Assembly: GCA_035378955.1 (NCBI GenBank)
Contig: DAOSUS010000014.1
Location: 1-59,034, forward strand
Origin: Candidatus Hydrogenedens sp.
GTDB taxonomy: Bacteria; Hydrogenedentota; Hydrogenedentia; Hydrogenedentales; Hydrogenedentaceae
Length of the DNA stretch: 59,034 bases
Reading direction: 5' to 3'
Shown here: positions 36,071 through 43,454 of the stretch, one piece after another
Layout: each line of letters begins with the position of its first letter
Numbering within the stretch: the stretch's first letter is position 1
The notes under the pieces: generated by a model
Databases searched by the model: none
What the model saw: the letters and a program-made list of their open reading frames with translations, nothing else
Told to the model about the DNA's origin: nothing
Program-made: the position numbers and the translations under genes

Positions 36071-37609
36071 TTATAAGGTTAAGAAGGAACAGCCACATCG
36101 TTTAGGAATTTCTAAAAGTAGAACAGAATTTGCAGGAATGGTGATTGTCTTTTCTTTCCATATATACTCCTTGATGTCAGTCGTTCCCTGTATTTCAGAT
36201 ACATTTATATATTTTACTTTAAATGAGTTATCAAGGGTTATCTTGTATTCCTGTGATGAGATATTGGTAATCAGAATTGCTTTTTCGCCAGTTTCTTTTT
36301 CTCCTCCGATTAACCATATAGGGGAGGGTTGGGTTTCAGGTTGCGGCTCTGAGTCAATGGTGGGAATACCCGTATGTAAAATGACTTTATTTTGATAAGC
36401 AGAAAATTCGCTACACAGTTTTAATGCTGTTGCAGATGGTTTAGGTCTTCCATCAGCATAGAAAATCCCATAGAACTCTTCAAAATCTGGACTCGTGTCT
36501 GTGCCTCTATAGATAAATGACATATCTACTTCTGCTTTTTGAAGTGCAATCCAGGAAGCAGTGAAATAAGATGCCGTTTTTTCCCCCGTGATTAAACTTA
36601 TATCTGTATTCATTCTATCCGTATTCCATTCCGTAATATGTAATTCGCAATTTTCTATCCCTGTATTTTTCAGCAGAGACCGATAATATTTTACGATATC
36701 ATAAAATTCATTTGGGTTATTACTATAAAGATGGAATGATAAAAAGTCCGGGGATATAGAATTCTCTTTTAGTGCTTCAAGAAAATGTGCAGTTTTTTCT
36801 TTATCCGATGACATTTTATAAGAAGGTACAGCAAACCCAGGTCCACCTATTTTTATATCAGGAAATTCTCTTTTCATCGCAAGGAATGTTTCAATAAAGA
36901 ACCCCTGGAAATCTTCTAATCCCGCTGACCAGAAATGATTAAAATCCGGTTCATTCCATATCTCAACATACATTATAGATGTAGATTTTCTTTTTAGTGT
37001 ATCTGCCATTTTCTTATAATGTCTTACTACTTCAACAGCCGCACGGGTGAGATTACTTCTCTCTTGAGGATTCCCTGGAATTCGGACATTATTATAGGAA
37101 TCGCCGACCCTTAAATAAACCATGCACCCTGTCTGAATAATCTTTTCAAAAATCTCATCGCTGGCAGAAAAATTATAAGAGGAAGGGTTTTCTGGAGGGG
37201 CATTAATATTGGGATATATCTGACTTAAATCAAAAGGTCCATAAAAATCATGTGTTCGAACCGCATTAATTCCATAAGTTTGATATTGTTCTGTCAGGTC
37301 AGCATTCCCCTGTTCACCAGAAGGTGTAGGTCCTGCATTTACGCCAAGAAGGGGTTTTATAGTGCCTATTTTTTCACTGATAGAGATTGTTAATTCATCA
37401 ATAGTTAAAGATACAGGAGTATAGTTGTCAGAATTTTTAAATTTCCTACCTTCTTTAAATTCCCTCCCTTCCTGCCATATCGGTTTTTTCTTTATCGGGT
37501 ATTTAGGCAAAAACGCTTTGGGAGGTTGACCAAATAAATTAAACGGAAGAAATATAGTGATAGATAGTAATAATATAATTAGTTTCTTCATAAACTTTAA
37601 GTATTTCAT
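36071..37609 (-). CDS. Secreted GH39-like clan-A glycoside hydrolase
   Basis: 512 residues from the ATG at 37609, which follows AGGGTG; the frame extends to a GTG at 37618. A hydrophobic leader (MKKLIILLLSITIFLPFNLFGQ) is followed by an (alpha/beta)8 barrel with IWNEPDFNHFW near residue 217 (Asn-Glu, acid/base) and HITEWNTDR near 320 (nucleophile Glu). The C-terminal beta domain ends in SVLLLEIPKR. The pattern matches GH39 (beta-xylosidase/alpha-L-iduronidase). A 209-bp AT-rich gap separates it from the orphan methyltransferase gene. Confidence 0.78.
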   Translation of the reverse strand: MKYLKFMKKLIILLLSITIFLPFNLFGQPPKAFLPKYPIKKKPIWQEGREFKEGRKFKNSDNYTPVSLTIDELTISISEKIGTIKPLLGVNAGPTPSGEQGNADLTEQYQTYGINAVRTHDFYGPFDLSQIYPNINAPPENPSSYNFSASDEIFEKIIQTGCMVYLRVGDSYNNVRIPGNPQERSNLTRAAVEVVRHYKKMADTLKRKSTSIMYVEIWNEPDFNHFWSAGLEDFQGFFIETFLAMKREFPDIKIGGPGFAVPSYKMSSDKEKTAHFLEALKENSISPDFLSFHLYSNNPNEFYDIVKYYRSLLKNTGIENCELHITEWNTDRMNTDISLITGEKTASYFTASWIALQKAEVDMSFIYRGTDTSPDFEEFYGIFYADGRPKPSATALKLCSEFSAYQNKVILHTGIPTIDSEPQPETQPSPIWLIGGEKETGEKAILITNISSQEYKITLDNSFKVKYINVSEIQGTTDIKEYIWKEKTITIPANSVLLLEIPKRCGCSFLTL

Positions 37610-37709
37610 AAACCACACCCTATTAATTTTATACCTTGTTACTTAATTTCATTTCAATTTATTATACTATTCAAAAATAGTTTAATCATTATATTTTTAT
37701 GAAAATTTT

Positions 37710-38487
37710 TTATGAATTTTTCTTGGGAGGTAAAGGGAAGAAAGCACTGGTTTTCTTTTTATATGCTTCAAAGTTGGGATTTCCCTCATATTTCTTTTCT
37801 AACATCGGAATGCCTGAGACTTTTAAAATTAGAAAAGTAATGGTGAGAGGTCCAATTAAACTCAAAAAATTGGAATAGGCAGAAAGTGAGATTAACCATA
37901 TACCCCACCATAAAGTTACCTCGCCGAAATAATTAGGATGACGCGTATACCGCCACAAACCGTTCTGTATGATTTTGCCCTTATTATTTGAATTCTTAAC
38001 AAACTTTGCCAGTTGTGCGTCTCCTATCGTTTCAAAAAGGAAACCGAAAATCCATACTACCGTGCCCAATATGTCTAAATAATTAAAAGGAGAACCAACA
38101 TCTTTTTTATTAATAATAAGAACTGGCAAAATAATCAAATACAGGAAAAAACCTTGCAAAAGATATACTTGCACATACGAACGAAGATAAAACCATTTCC
38201 CCCATTCTTGTCGCCACTTTGCATACCGATAATCTTCTGTTTTTCCACGGTTACGTGTGTGAATATAGCAGGCAAGACGCAAACCCCAGATACTAATCAA
38301 TGCCCCTGCCAAAATGCCACGCATACTTTTTGTCTGTCCAAGAAAAAAAAGAAGTCCAAGCCAAAATAATAAAACCCAGACCCCACGCTACATCAGCCAC
38401 ATCGTTTCTTTTCTTCACTAAAGATAACATGTACCACAAGGTCATGTAAAAGTAGAGTATAAGAGCAAGATTTAAGAAATACTTCAT
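37710..38487 (-). pseudogene. DUF1295 membrane protein gene split by a one-base frameshift
   Basis: Two overlapping frames (38293-38487 and 37710-38324) are the halves of one DUF1295 (steroid-5-alpha-reductase/isoprenylcysteine methyltransferase-like) protein. The first half ends near DVADVAWGLGFIILAWTSFF; the second reads GILAGALISIWGLRLACYIH and continues RNRGKTEDYRY and RHPNYFGE, the family signatures. A run of eight T on the coding strand (38343-38350) joins them: removing one T gives a continuous 258-residue frame of normal family length with 6-8 membrane segments. It overlaps the upstream DUF2177 gene by four bases. It could be a real pseudogene, an assembly error or a slippage site. 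Confidence 0.85.
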
Positions 38488-38879
38488 AATACTTTACCGG
38501 CTATAAAATAAGTTATGGTAGAAACTAAAGCCCCAAGTGTAGCACCCCATGTAAGGTCTACTATCGTTATCAGAAGTGGCCAGTCTTTGATTGTTGCAAG
38601 GTTGGTAAGGTCGTAGGTAGCATAGGAGATAAATCCGAAAAGGGCACCGAGGAGTAACGCAGATATCCACGAACTTTTATTAACTGCGGGTACTATAACA
38701 AAGATTACCAGCCCAACGATAAATAGAAGATAGAAAAGAATTGCTGCTACCCAATTTATATTTGATGTCATCAAGAAGCCAATCTGATTTTTGTAAAAAT
38801 TTTTTGCTACCCATCCAAGCCAGACCATATCAATAGCAAAAAAGACTGGTAAAGCAATGGCGTAAAGTTTTATGAACAT
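38484..38879 (-). CDS. DUF2177 small membrane protein
   Basis: 131 residues with four hydrophobic segments, starting FFAIDMVWLGWVAKNFYKNQIGFL, the DUF2177 signature, and continuing ATYDLTNLATIKDWP and VDLTWGATLGALVS. The family function is unknown. Members commonly sit beside DUF1295 genes, and in some lineages beside photo- or oxidative-stress genes. It overlaps its upstream neighbour (38870) by ten bases and its downstream neighbour by four, a tightly coupled operon. Confidence 0.88.
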   Translation of the reverse strand: MFIKLYAIALPVFFAIDMVWLGWVAKNFYKNQIGFLMTSNINWVAAILFYLLFIVGLVIFVIVPAVNKSSWISALLLGALFGFISYATYDLTNLATIKDWPLLITIVDLTWGATLGALVSTITYFIAGKVL

Positions 38880-39643
38880 AATTGTTTCTCCTTTTTCTTA
38901 ATGTTAATAAATGCGATTATTCCTACAAATACCAATAGGCAAAAAACCGCTGTCCCTATGACAGTCGGGTATTTTCCATCAAAGCCACCTGCCGAAAGAT
39001 GTTTGAAAAGAATAGCAGCATAAGCCCAGATAAGCACGAGCCCGTAAGGGATAAATCGGTCGCGAAGCATCCACCACGAACCAATTATTGCCCCAACCAA
39101 GAGCACAACCACGGTCCAGAAACTTTCTGAAAGGCCAAATCTGTTCCAGCCGATACTGACCAGAAAGACGGTGATATTAGCAATTGTTGCCACGGTAATC
39201 CAGCCAAAATATATGCTAAAAGGCAAATGCACCAACCATTGTTCCTTTTGTGTGAGATTGCTTACCCGTAAAATATCGGCAATACGAGTCAGCGTAAACA
39301 GCAATCCAGCCATGATGATGACTGAAAGCCAGATTAAGTTATAATGCCAGGCAAATATCCATGAAATATTCAAAAAAGCATTTGCGATAAACCAGCGGTT
39401 TATTCGTATCACTAATTCTTCTTTTCCACTCCATAACTGATATATCACATATATTAATAGTAGGAGGTAAATCAAACCCCAGATAGAGAAGGCATATCCT
39501 GCAGGAGTAAATAAATTTGGATATTTGGCGGATATTTCTCCAATGTCTTTTCCCCCAAGACGAAGCAGTTCCGCCAAATAATTGATTGCAACCATAACAC
39601 CATATACCCCAAGCGTCAAAAGTTTTAATAATTTTATATTCAT
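38870..39643 (-). CDS. TspO/MBR-related polytopic membrane protein
   Basis: 257 residues with about eight hydrophobic segments. It shows FTPAGYAFSIWGLIYLLLLIY, NISWIFAWHYN and HLPFSIYFGWITVATIANI, the Trp-rich pattern of the TspO/tryptophan-rich sensory protein superfamily in its long form. The distal RFIPYGLVLIWAYAAILFKH also fits. The short TspO has five segments; this length suggests the expanded subgroup. First gene of a three-gene operon with DUF2177 and DUF1295. It has only a weak ribosome-binding site. Membrane location is certain; function is not. Confidence 0.78.
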   Translation of the reverse strand: MNIKLLKLLTLGVYGVMVAINYLAELLRLGGKDIGEISAKYPNLFTPAGYAFSIWGLIYLLLLIYVIYQLWSGKEELVIRINRWFIANAFLNISWIFAWHYNLIWLSVIIMAGLLFTLTRIADILRVSNLTQKEQWLVHLPFSIYFGWITVATIANITVFLVSIGWNRFGLSESFWTVVVLLVGAIIGSWWMLRDRFIPYGLVLIWAYAAILFKHLSAGGFDGKYPTVIGTAVFCLLVFVGIIAFINIKKKEKQLCS

Positions 39644-39878
39644 AGGTTTATTTCTCTAAATTATCAAATATAATCCCAATCCCGTTTATTATTTTTACGA
39701 CTGTTTGAAAGCGTTATTTTGTTGATTACATTATTTTTAATCTGGCTCTGCTTTGTATAAGGAAAAACATCTTTTCCCGCCAACTTGTATTGTGTTAATC
39801 CCTTCTTAACTCTCATCTGTTTTATCTTATTCCTGATAGTTTCGTTATTCTTTTGACTTTTAAAATTAGGGATTTATT

Positions 39879-40061
39879 ATGAACACTTGTATAACTCTTT
39901 ACGAATATGATAACAAAAAAAGGGAAACAATTCAGTTAAAAATTAGGGAAGCTTATTTTCGTCATAAAAAGAATTTCGAAGCGATACCTTTTTGTTTTTA
40001 TCGAGACTGGGAGAAGAGGGGAAAATTAGAAAAAACTTACATTCTTCGCTTATTAAAGTAA
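39879..40061 (+). CDS. Doubtful 60-residue ORF
   Basis: A frame with a weak AGGGA ribosome-binding site and a charged, protein-like composition (YDNKKRETIQLKIREAYFRH) just outside the restriction-modification cassette. I do not recognise it. It overlaps an equally short frame on the other strand. Low support. Confidence 0.22.
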   Translation: MNTCITLYEYDNKKRETIQLKIREAYFRHKKNFEAIPFCFYRDWEKRGKLEKTYILRLLK

Positions 40062-40090
40062 CCGATGCAAATTTTTTAAATGCAAACTTG

Positions 40091-40157
40091 CAACAGGAAA
40101 AGAAATATTTTTCGCAATCTCCGTGATGGTTTAAAAGCAATATTTTTTCTACATGGC
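40091..40157. repeat. Left copy of a 67-bp direct repeat flanking the restriction-modification cassette
   Basis: The copy starts with CAACAGGAAAAGAAA (40091-40105) and ends with a 31-bp block (40127-40157) that reappears exactly at 43212-43242. The middle 21 bp differ (about 10 matches). Both copies have the same total length. The right copy ends inside the 3' CCA of tRNA-Ser, so this is probably a duplicated tRNA-proximal target or attachment sequence. Confidence 0.85.
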
Positions 40158-40166
40158 AGAGGGTAT

Positions 40167-40269
40167 TTGAAAAAATCCGAACTGATTTTGCGCGCGATTG
40201 GCTCGGCGGGCGGAATTTCCCCCGAACCCCCCCTTCCGCCCGCCTCGCCCTGAAGCGGAAGCGGAAAGG
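40167..40269. repeat. Left terminal inverted repeat with internal hairpin
   Basis: This pairs, in inverted orientation, with 43068-43165. It contains a perfect internal 11-bp palindrome arm pair (GGCGGGCGGAA at 40205-40215 and its complement at 40234-40244) and AAGCGGAAGCGGAAAGG at 40253-40269. It is strongly GC-rich compared with the surroundings. Confidence 0.8.
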
Positions 40270-40345
40270 ACGATTTCAAGTTTTTCGCGGGCGATAGCCC
40301 GCAAGGAAAATCATAACTGATTTTCCTCTTTGGCGGCAAATTCCT

Positions 40346-41251
40346 TTATTCTTCTTCAAAATAATCAGAATCAATCTTTTTAATATCGTAGCTAGTTACT
40401 TTGGATACTCCGACATCATTTTCTATCATTAATTGAGCAAGAGTTTCACCATCAATCAAGATAACTTTATGCGGAATTGTTTTTACATAATCTAATGCAT
40501 CCCTAGTAAAACTTGAAGTAGTTATAAAAACTCCTTTATTAGCTTTTTGCCCTGCAAGACTTCCAACAAAATTTCTCACTTCCTTAGAGCCAACAACATT
40601 CTCCCATCTTTTTGCTTGAATATAAATAATATCTAAACCGAGTTTATCCTCTTTAATAATTCCATCTATACCTCCATCGCCACTTTTGCCAATCGCTTTT
40701 CCGGCGTCTTTTAACGAACCACCATAACCCATTTTTATTAGAAGTTCCACTACTAATTTTTCAAAGAAACGCGGTGATGATTTTTTAACAAGATTCAACA
40801 ATTCAGAAGCTAAATCTTTTTTGATTCTCTGATAGCCATACTCCAAAAGCTCTTGCGGTGTTTGTGTTAAGTTTTCTTCTTCCTTTTCTTCTTCACCTTT
40901 TTCTTTACGGAGGTTTCTAAATTCAATAAATTGAGGGAATTGTTCTAAAAACTTTACATTGATTTCTTTAGGATTCTTCTGCAAAACTTCTAGACCTAAA
41001 TCGGTTATCTTAAAATAAGACCTTTTAGTTGATTCAAGTAGTCCTGCTTTTTTCAGATATGTTCTAGCCCAACCTACTCGATTATCAATTATGTATTGTT
41101 GACCATTTGGCAAAACCTCTCTTCGTTCTTCTTCACTGAGATTAAAAATATTAGCTATATGTTCAATAGATTCTCTTATTGAATGCTCTTTTTTATCTCC
41201 TGGGAATTTTAGGAGAGGAAGCATTATTGATTGATAATCTGGTATTGGCAT
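40346..41251 (-). CDS. Mrr-family restriction endonuclease
   Basis: 301 residues from the ATG at 41251, four bases after the stop of the upstream gene; an alternative ATG at 41287 overlaps that gene by 32 bp. The N-terminal Mrr_N winged helix (IPDYQSIMLPLLKFPGDKKE to about residue 110) is followed by a Glu/Lys-rich hinge and the Mrr catalytic domain (FEKLVVELLIKMGYGG...). GDGGIDGIIKED and IYIQAKRW hold the Asp...Gln-x-Lys active-site variant of the PD-(D/E)xK fold. ITTSSFTRDALDYVK is a further Mrr signature. With the methyltransferase upstream it forms the restriction half of the system; it could be a type II enzyme or a methyl-directed (type IV-like) one. Confidence 0.88.
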   Translation of the reverse strand: MPIPDYQSIMLPLLKFPGDKKEHSIRESIEHIANIFNLSEEERREVLPNGQQYIIDNRVGWARTYLKKAGLLESTKRSYFKITDLGLEVLQKNPKEINVKFLEQFPQFIEFRNLRKEKGEEEKEEENLTQTPQELLEYGYQRIKKDLASELLNLVKKSSPRFFEKLVVELLIKMGYGGSLKDAGKAIGKSGDGGIDGIIKEDKLGLDIIYIQAKRWENVVGSKEVRNFVGSLAGQKANKGVFITTSSFTRDALDYVKTIPHKVILIDGETLAQLMIENDVGVSKVTSYDIKKIDSDYFEEE

Positions 41252-41255
41252 AAGT

Positions 41256-41822
41256 TTATCTTCTATTATGAGTTGCAATTGAAACAATTTTAAAAATATC
41301 GTCGCCAGCCTTAAGTGCTTCTAATAATTTCTTAAACATATATGCTGTTTCTAGATTTGTCTTTTCTTGGATCATTAAAAGTTTTGCTAATAAAATTAAA
41401 AATTTTATACTATATTCGCCCCTTTTACCTAACTCTTCATATTCAGAAATCTCCTTTTGGTTTTCCTCCAAAAGACTTTCGATGCTTAAAATTTTTCTTC
41501 TTTCTTCATCGCTTTTCATGGGTTTAATCTTTGCCCACATTTGAATAAGAAAATCTAAAAATCGTTTTGTTTTTTCTTGATCGGCGTGCATTTTAATAAG
41601 AATATCAACGGCCCAGTGAATATGTTTGGGCGTTCTAATATTTGACCATTTACCTTTTTCTTTTTGTCTATATTTGATCAAAATATCATACTTACTGAGT
41701 GTTCCTTGATAAACTCCAACAATAAACCGACCGTTAACTTGTGCTACAAATAAAGGATCGTGCACTTTCCCATCCCGTTTAAAAGTCATTGATGGTAAAT
41801 TATTACTTTCTATATTATTCAT
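41256..41822 (-). CDS. Unknown 188-residue protein between methyltransferase and Mrr nuclease
   Basis: I do not recognise the family. It starts TFKRDGKVHDPLFVAQVNGRF, followed by TPKHIHWAVDILIKMH and a helical, Glu/Lys-rich C-terminal half. No PD-(D/E)xK or HNH motif is clear. It overlaps the methyltransferase by eight bases and is four bases from the nuclease, so it belongs to the operon. A second subunit of the nuclease or a control protein is possible, but this is inference from position only. Confidence 0.72.
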   Translation of the reverse strand: MNNIESNNLPSMTFKRDGKVHDPLFVAQVNGRFIVGVYQGTLSKYDILIKYRQKEKGKWSNIRTPKHIHWAVDILIKMHADQEKTKRFLDFLIQMWAKIKPMKSDEERRKILSIESLLEENQKEISEYEELGKRGEYSIKFLILLAKLLMIQEKTNLETAYMFKKLLEALKAGDDIFKIVSIATHNRR

Positions 41823-42690
41823 AGTTTTTAAATAATTTTTGCTTGTGACTTAAATTTTGCTCTAATTCCTCAAAACGCTTGATAGATAAATCTAAATATT
41901 TCTTTTCTGTGTCAATTCCTATAAATTTTCTCCCTAAGAGATAAGCAGCAATTCCAGTAGTTGAACTGCCGGTAAACGGATCTAAAATTAAATCGTTCTT
42001 TTTAGTAGACGCAAGCACAATTCTTTTTAATAACTCTTCCGGTTTTTGCGTAGGATGTTTACCAAACTTTTTTTCTATTGATTTAGGCGTACTAATCGCC
42101 CAAACAGATCTCATTTGTGAATTTGGTTTTTTAAGAAAATCTTCTGGCCAACTCCCGTTTTTCATTAATTCATAATTGAATATATGTTTTGCATTTTTAT
42201 CTTTTTTTGCCCAAATAAGCGTTTCGTGGCTTGCTGTAAAATAACGACAACTTAGATTAGGCGACGCATTTGGTTTAAACCATGCAATATCATTAAGAAT
42301 ATGATAACCGGCAAGTTGTAGGGCAAAACCACATTGATAAATAGAATGATATGTTCCACTAACCCAGAGGGTTCCATGAGGTTTCAAAATGCGTTTTACG
42401 GCTTTAATCCATTGAAGATGAAATTCAAAATCTTTTTCTAAGCCATTACTTTTATCCCACTCACCTTTATTAACGCTAACACGTCTTCCGGCATGAACCG
42501 TAAAACCGCCGTTGGATAGTAAATATGGAGGATCGGCAAAGACCATATCAATAGAATTTTCCGGAAGTTCAGCAAGAATATCTAAACAATTAGCATGATA
42601 GAGAATAAAATCGGGCTTTTCATAATATGGTCTAAACCCTAACTTCCCTTCTTTTGTGATATTTTTCTGTGTCGTCATTAAATTTTGCAT
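41815..42690 (-). CDS. Type II-like DNA N6-adenine (or N4-cytosine) methyltransferase, beta class
   Basis: 291 residues. The catalytic motif DPPY is at residues 53-56 (MVFADPPYLLSNGG). A target-recognition middle follows, then AdoMet motif I DPFTGSSTTG near residue 235. The order DPPY before the AdoMet motif is beta class (DpnA/MboII-like). HPTQKPEELLKRIV is a family landmark. It lies two bases after the frameshift-corrected XRE gene stop, with GAGGAG 14 bases upstream. It should protect the host from the Mrr-type nuclease; the recognition sequence is unknown. Confidence 0.93.
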   Translation of the reverse strand: MQNLMTTQKNITKEGKLGFRPYYEKPDFILYHANCLDILAELPENSIDMVFADPPYLLSNGGFTVHAGRRVSVNKGEWDKSNGLEKDFEFHLQWIKAVKRILKPHGTLWVSGTYHSIYQCGFALQLAGYHILNDIAWFKPNASPNLSCRYFTASHETLIWAKKDKNAKHIFNYELMKNGSWPEDFLKKPNSQMRSVWAISTPKSIEKKFGKHPTQKPEELLKRIVLASTKKNDLILDPFTGSSTTGIAAYLLGRKFIGIDTEKKYLDLSIKRFEELEQNLSHKQKLFKNYE

Positions 42691-42692
42691 AT

Positions 42693-42900
42693 TTACTTTA
42701 TTAACTCCTCAATATTAACACCTAACGCCTTGGCGATTTTTGCCATTACTAAAACTGATGGTTTTTTTAATAACTCCGCTTTCGATTTTCGTCAGAGTAG
42801 TATATTTGACGCCGGATTTTTTGGCAAAATCCTCCTGCGACAAGCCTTGTTTTGTCCGGTATTTCTTTATATTTTCTCCAATATTATTTTCTCTTGCCAT
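42693..42900 (-). pseudogene. XRE/Cro helix-turn-helix regulator gene with a one-base frameshift
   Basis: From the ATG at 42900 the frame reads GENIKKYRTKQGLSQEDFAK and KSGVKYTTLTKIESGVIKK, a textbook XRE helix-turn-helix. It then shifts and ends at 42715 with an unrelated tail. Removing one base of the seven-A run (coding strand; 42762-42768) restores PSVLVMAKIAKALGVNIEELIK and a 68-residue protein whose stop is two bases before the methyltransferase start. This is the size and position of a controller (C) protein of a restriction-modification system. The longer upstream frame to 43023 is not the real start. The open question is error, decay or phase switch. Confidence 0.82.
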
Positions 42901-43067
42901 ATTTTCAATAATTTGATAGTATATTATTGTAGTATTAACAATCTCTACTTTCAATATAATGATAACAAATAAATTAAAATTAAGCAAAGAAAATAAAATA
43001 ATGAAAAGCCCGCTTCTGGCCAAAATAAAGTTCGAGCCGACATTTTTCCCGGTTCTTTGGCAGTTTG

Positions 43068-43165
43068 CCTTTCCGCTTCCGCTTTTTGGCGAGGCGGGCG
43101 GAATGTGGGGCGGAGGGAATTCCGCCAGCTTCGCCCATTAATAAAATCGGTTCGGATTTTTTCAA
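43068..43165. repeat. Right terminal inverted repeat with internal hairpin
   Basis: Inverted partner of 40167-40269. The outer 23 bp (43143-43165) match the left end at 22 positions. It contains its own near-palindrome (43088-43104 with 43119-43135, about 15 of 17 pairs) and CCTTTCCGCTTCCGCTT at 43068-43084. The arms are GC-rich. Confidence 0.8.
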
Positions 43166-43175
43166 TATAAACTAA

Positions 43176-43242
43176 CAACAGGAAAAGAAAGATTTCCATC
43201 AACATTCTGGGTGGTTTAAAAGCAATATTTTTTCTACATGGC
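43176..43242. repeat. Right copy of the 67-bp direct repeat, reaching into tRNA-Ser
   Basis: The last 31 bases are identical to 40127-40157, the first 15 to 40091-40105. The repeat overlaps the encoded CCA and discriminator base of tRNA-Ser (43239-43242), as expected if integration targeted the tRNA 3' end or its flank. Confidence 0.85.
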
Positions 43243-43328
43243 GGAGAGAGAGGGATTCGAACCCTCGGTACGGTTTCCCGTACACACGCTTTCCAAGCGT
43301 GCTCCTTAAGCCACTCGGACATCTCTCC
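43239..43328 (-). tRNA. tRNA-Ser (anticodon GGA), CCA encoded
   Basis: On the minus strand the acceptor GGAGAGA at the 5' end (43328 inwards) pairs with TCTCTCC near the 3' end, followed by discriminator G and CCA. The anticodon arm is CTTGGAAAGC (anticodon GGA, reading UCC/UCU). A long variable arm (TACGG...CCGTA) marks a class II serine tRNA, and the T arm GGGTTCGAATCCC is canonical. It lies next to the restriction-modification cassette and may be its integration site. Confidence 0.96.
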
Positions 43329-43454
43329 GCATGACTTGGAATGAAAAATAATCAAATGTTATTAGAGTAACTAACGGTAAGATGAAGGATATTATAATGA
43401 GTTATGAAGGTTAAATTCCAAATGGGTTTTTGTTGCACTTCTTTTTGTATTTAT

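Larger units (their letters stand above)
40167..43165. mobile_element. Putative mobile restriction-modification cassette with long terminal inverted repeats
   Basis: About 3.0 kb. It contains a leftward operon: XRE regulator (42900), methyltransferase (42690), unknown protein (41822) and Mrr-type nuclease (41251). The ends are inverted repeats: the outer 23 bp (40167-40189 and 43143-43165) match at 22 of 23 positions, and a looser similarity continues inward to about 40269 and 43068. Next to the repeats lie 67-bp direct repeats (40091-40157 and 43176-43242). The inverted repeats are GC-rich and palindromic, unlike the AT-rich host DNA. No transposase or recombinase is present, so movement would need a factor in trans. 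The boundaries are inferred from repeats. Confidence 0.65.

Noticed and set aside
35734..36105. 123-residue plus-strand frame
   Set aside because: Antisense to the orphan methyltransferase for about a third of its length; no ribosome-binding site or recognisable domain.
42951..43355. 134-residue frame on the minus strand
   Set aside because: It runs through the tRNA-Ser gene and both repeats and has no protein-like composition; a shadow.
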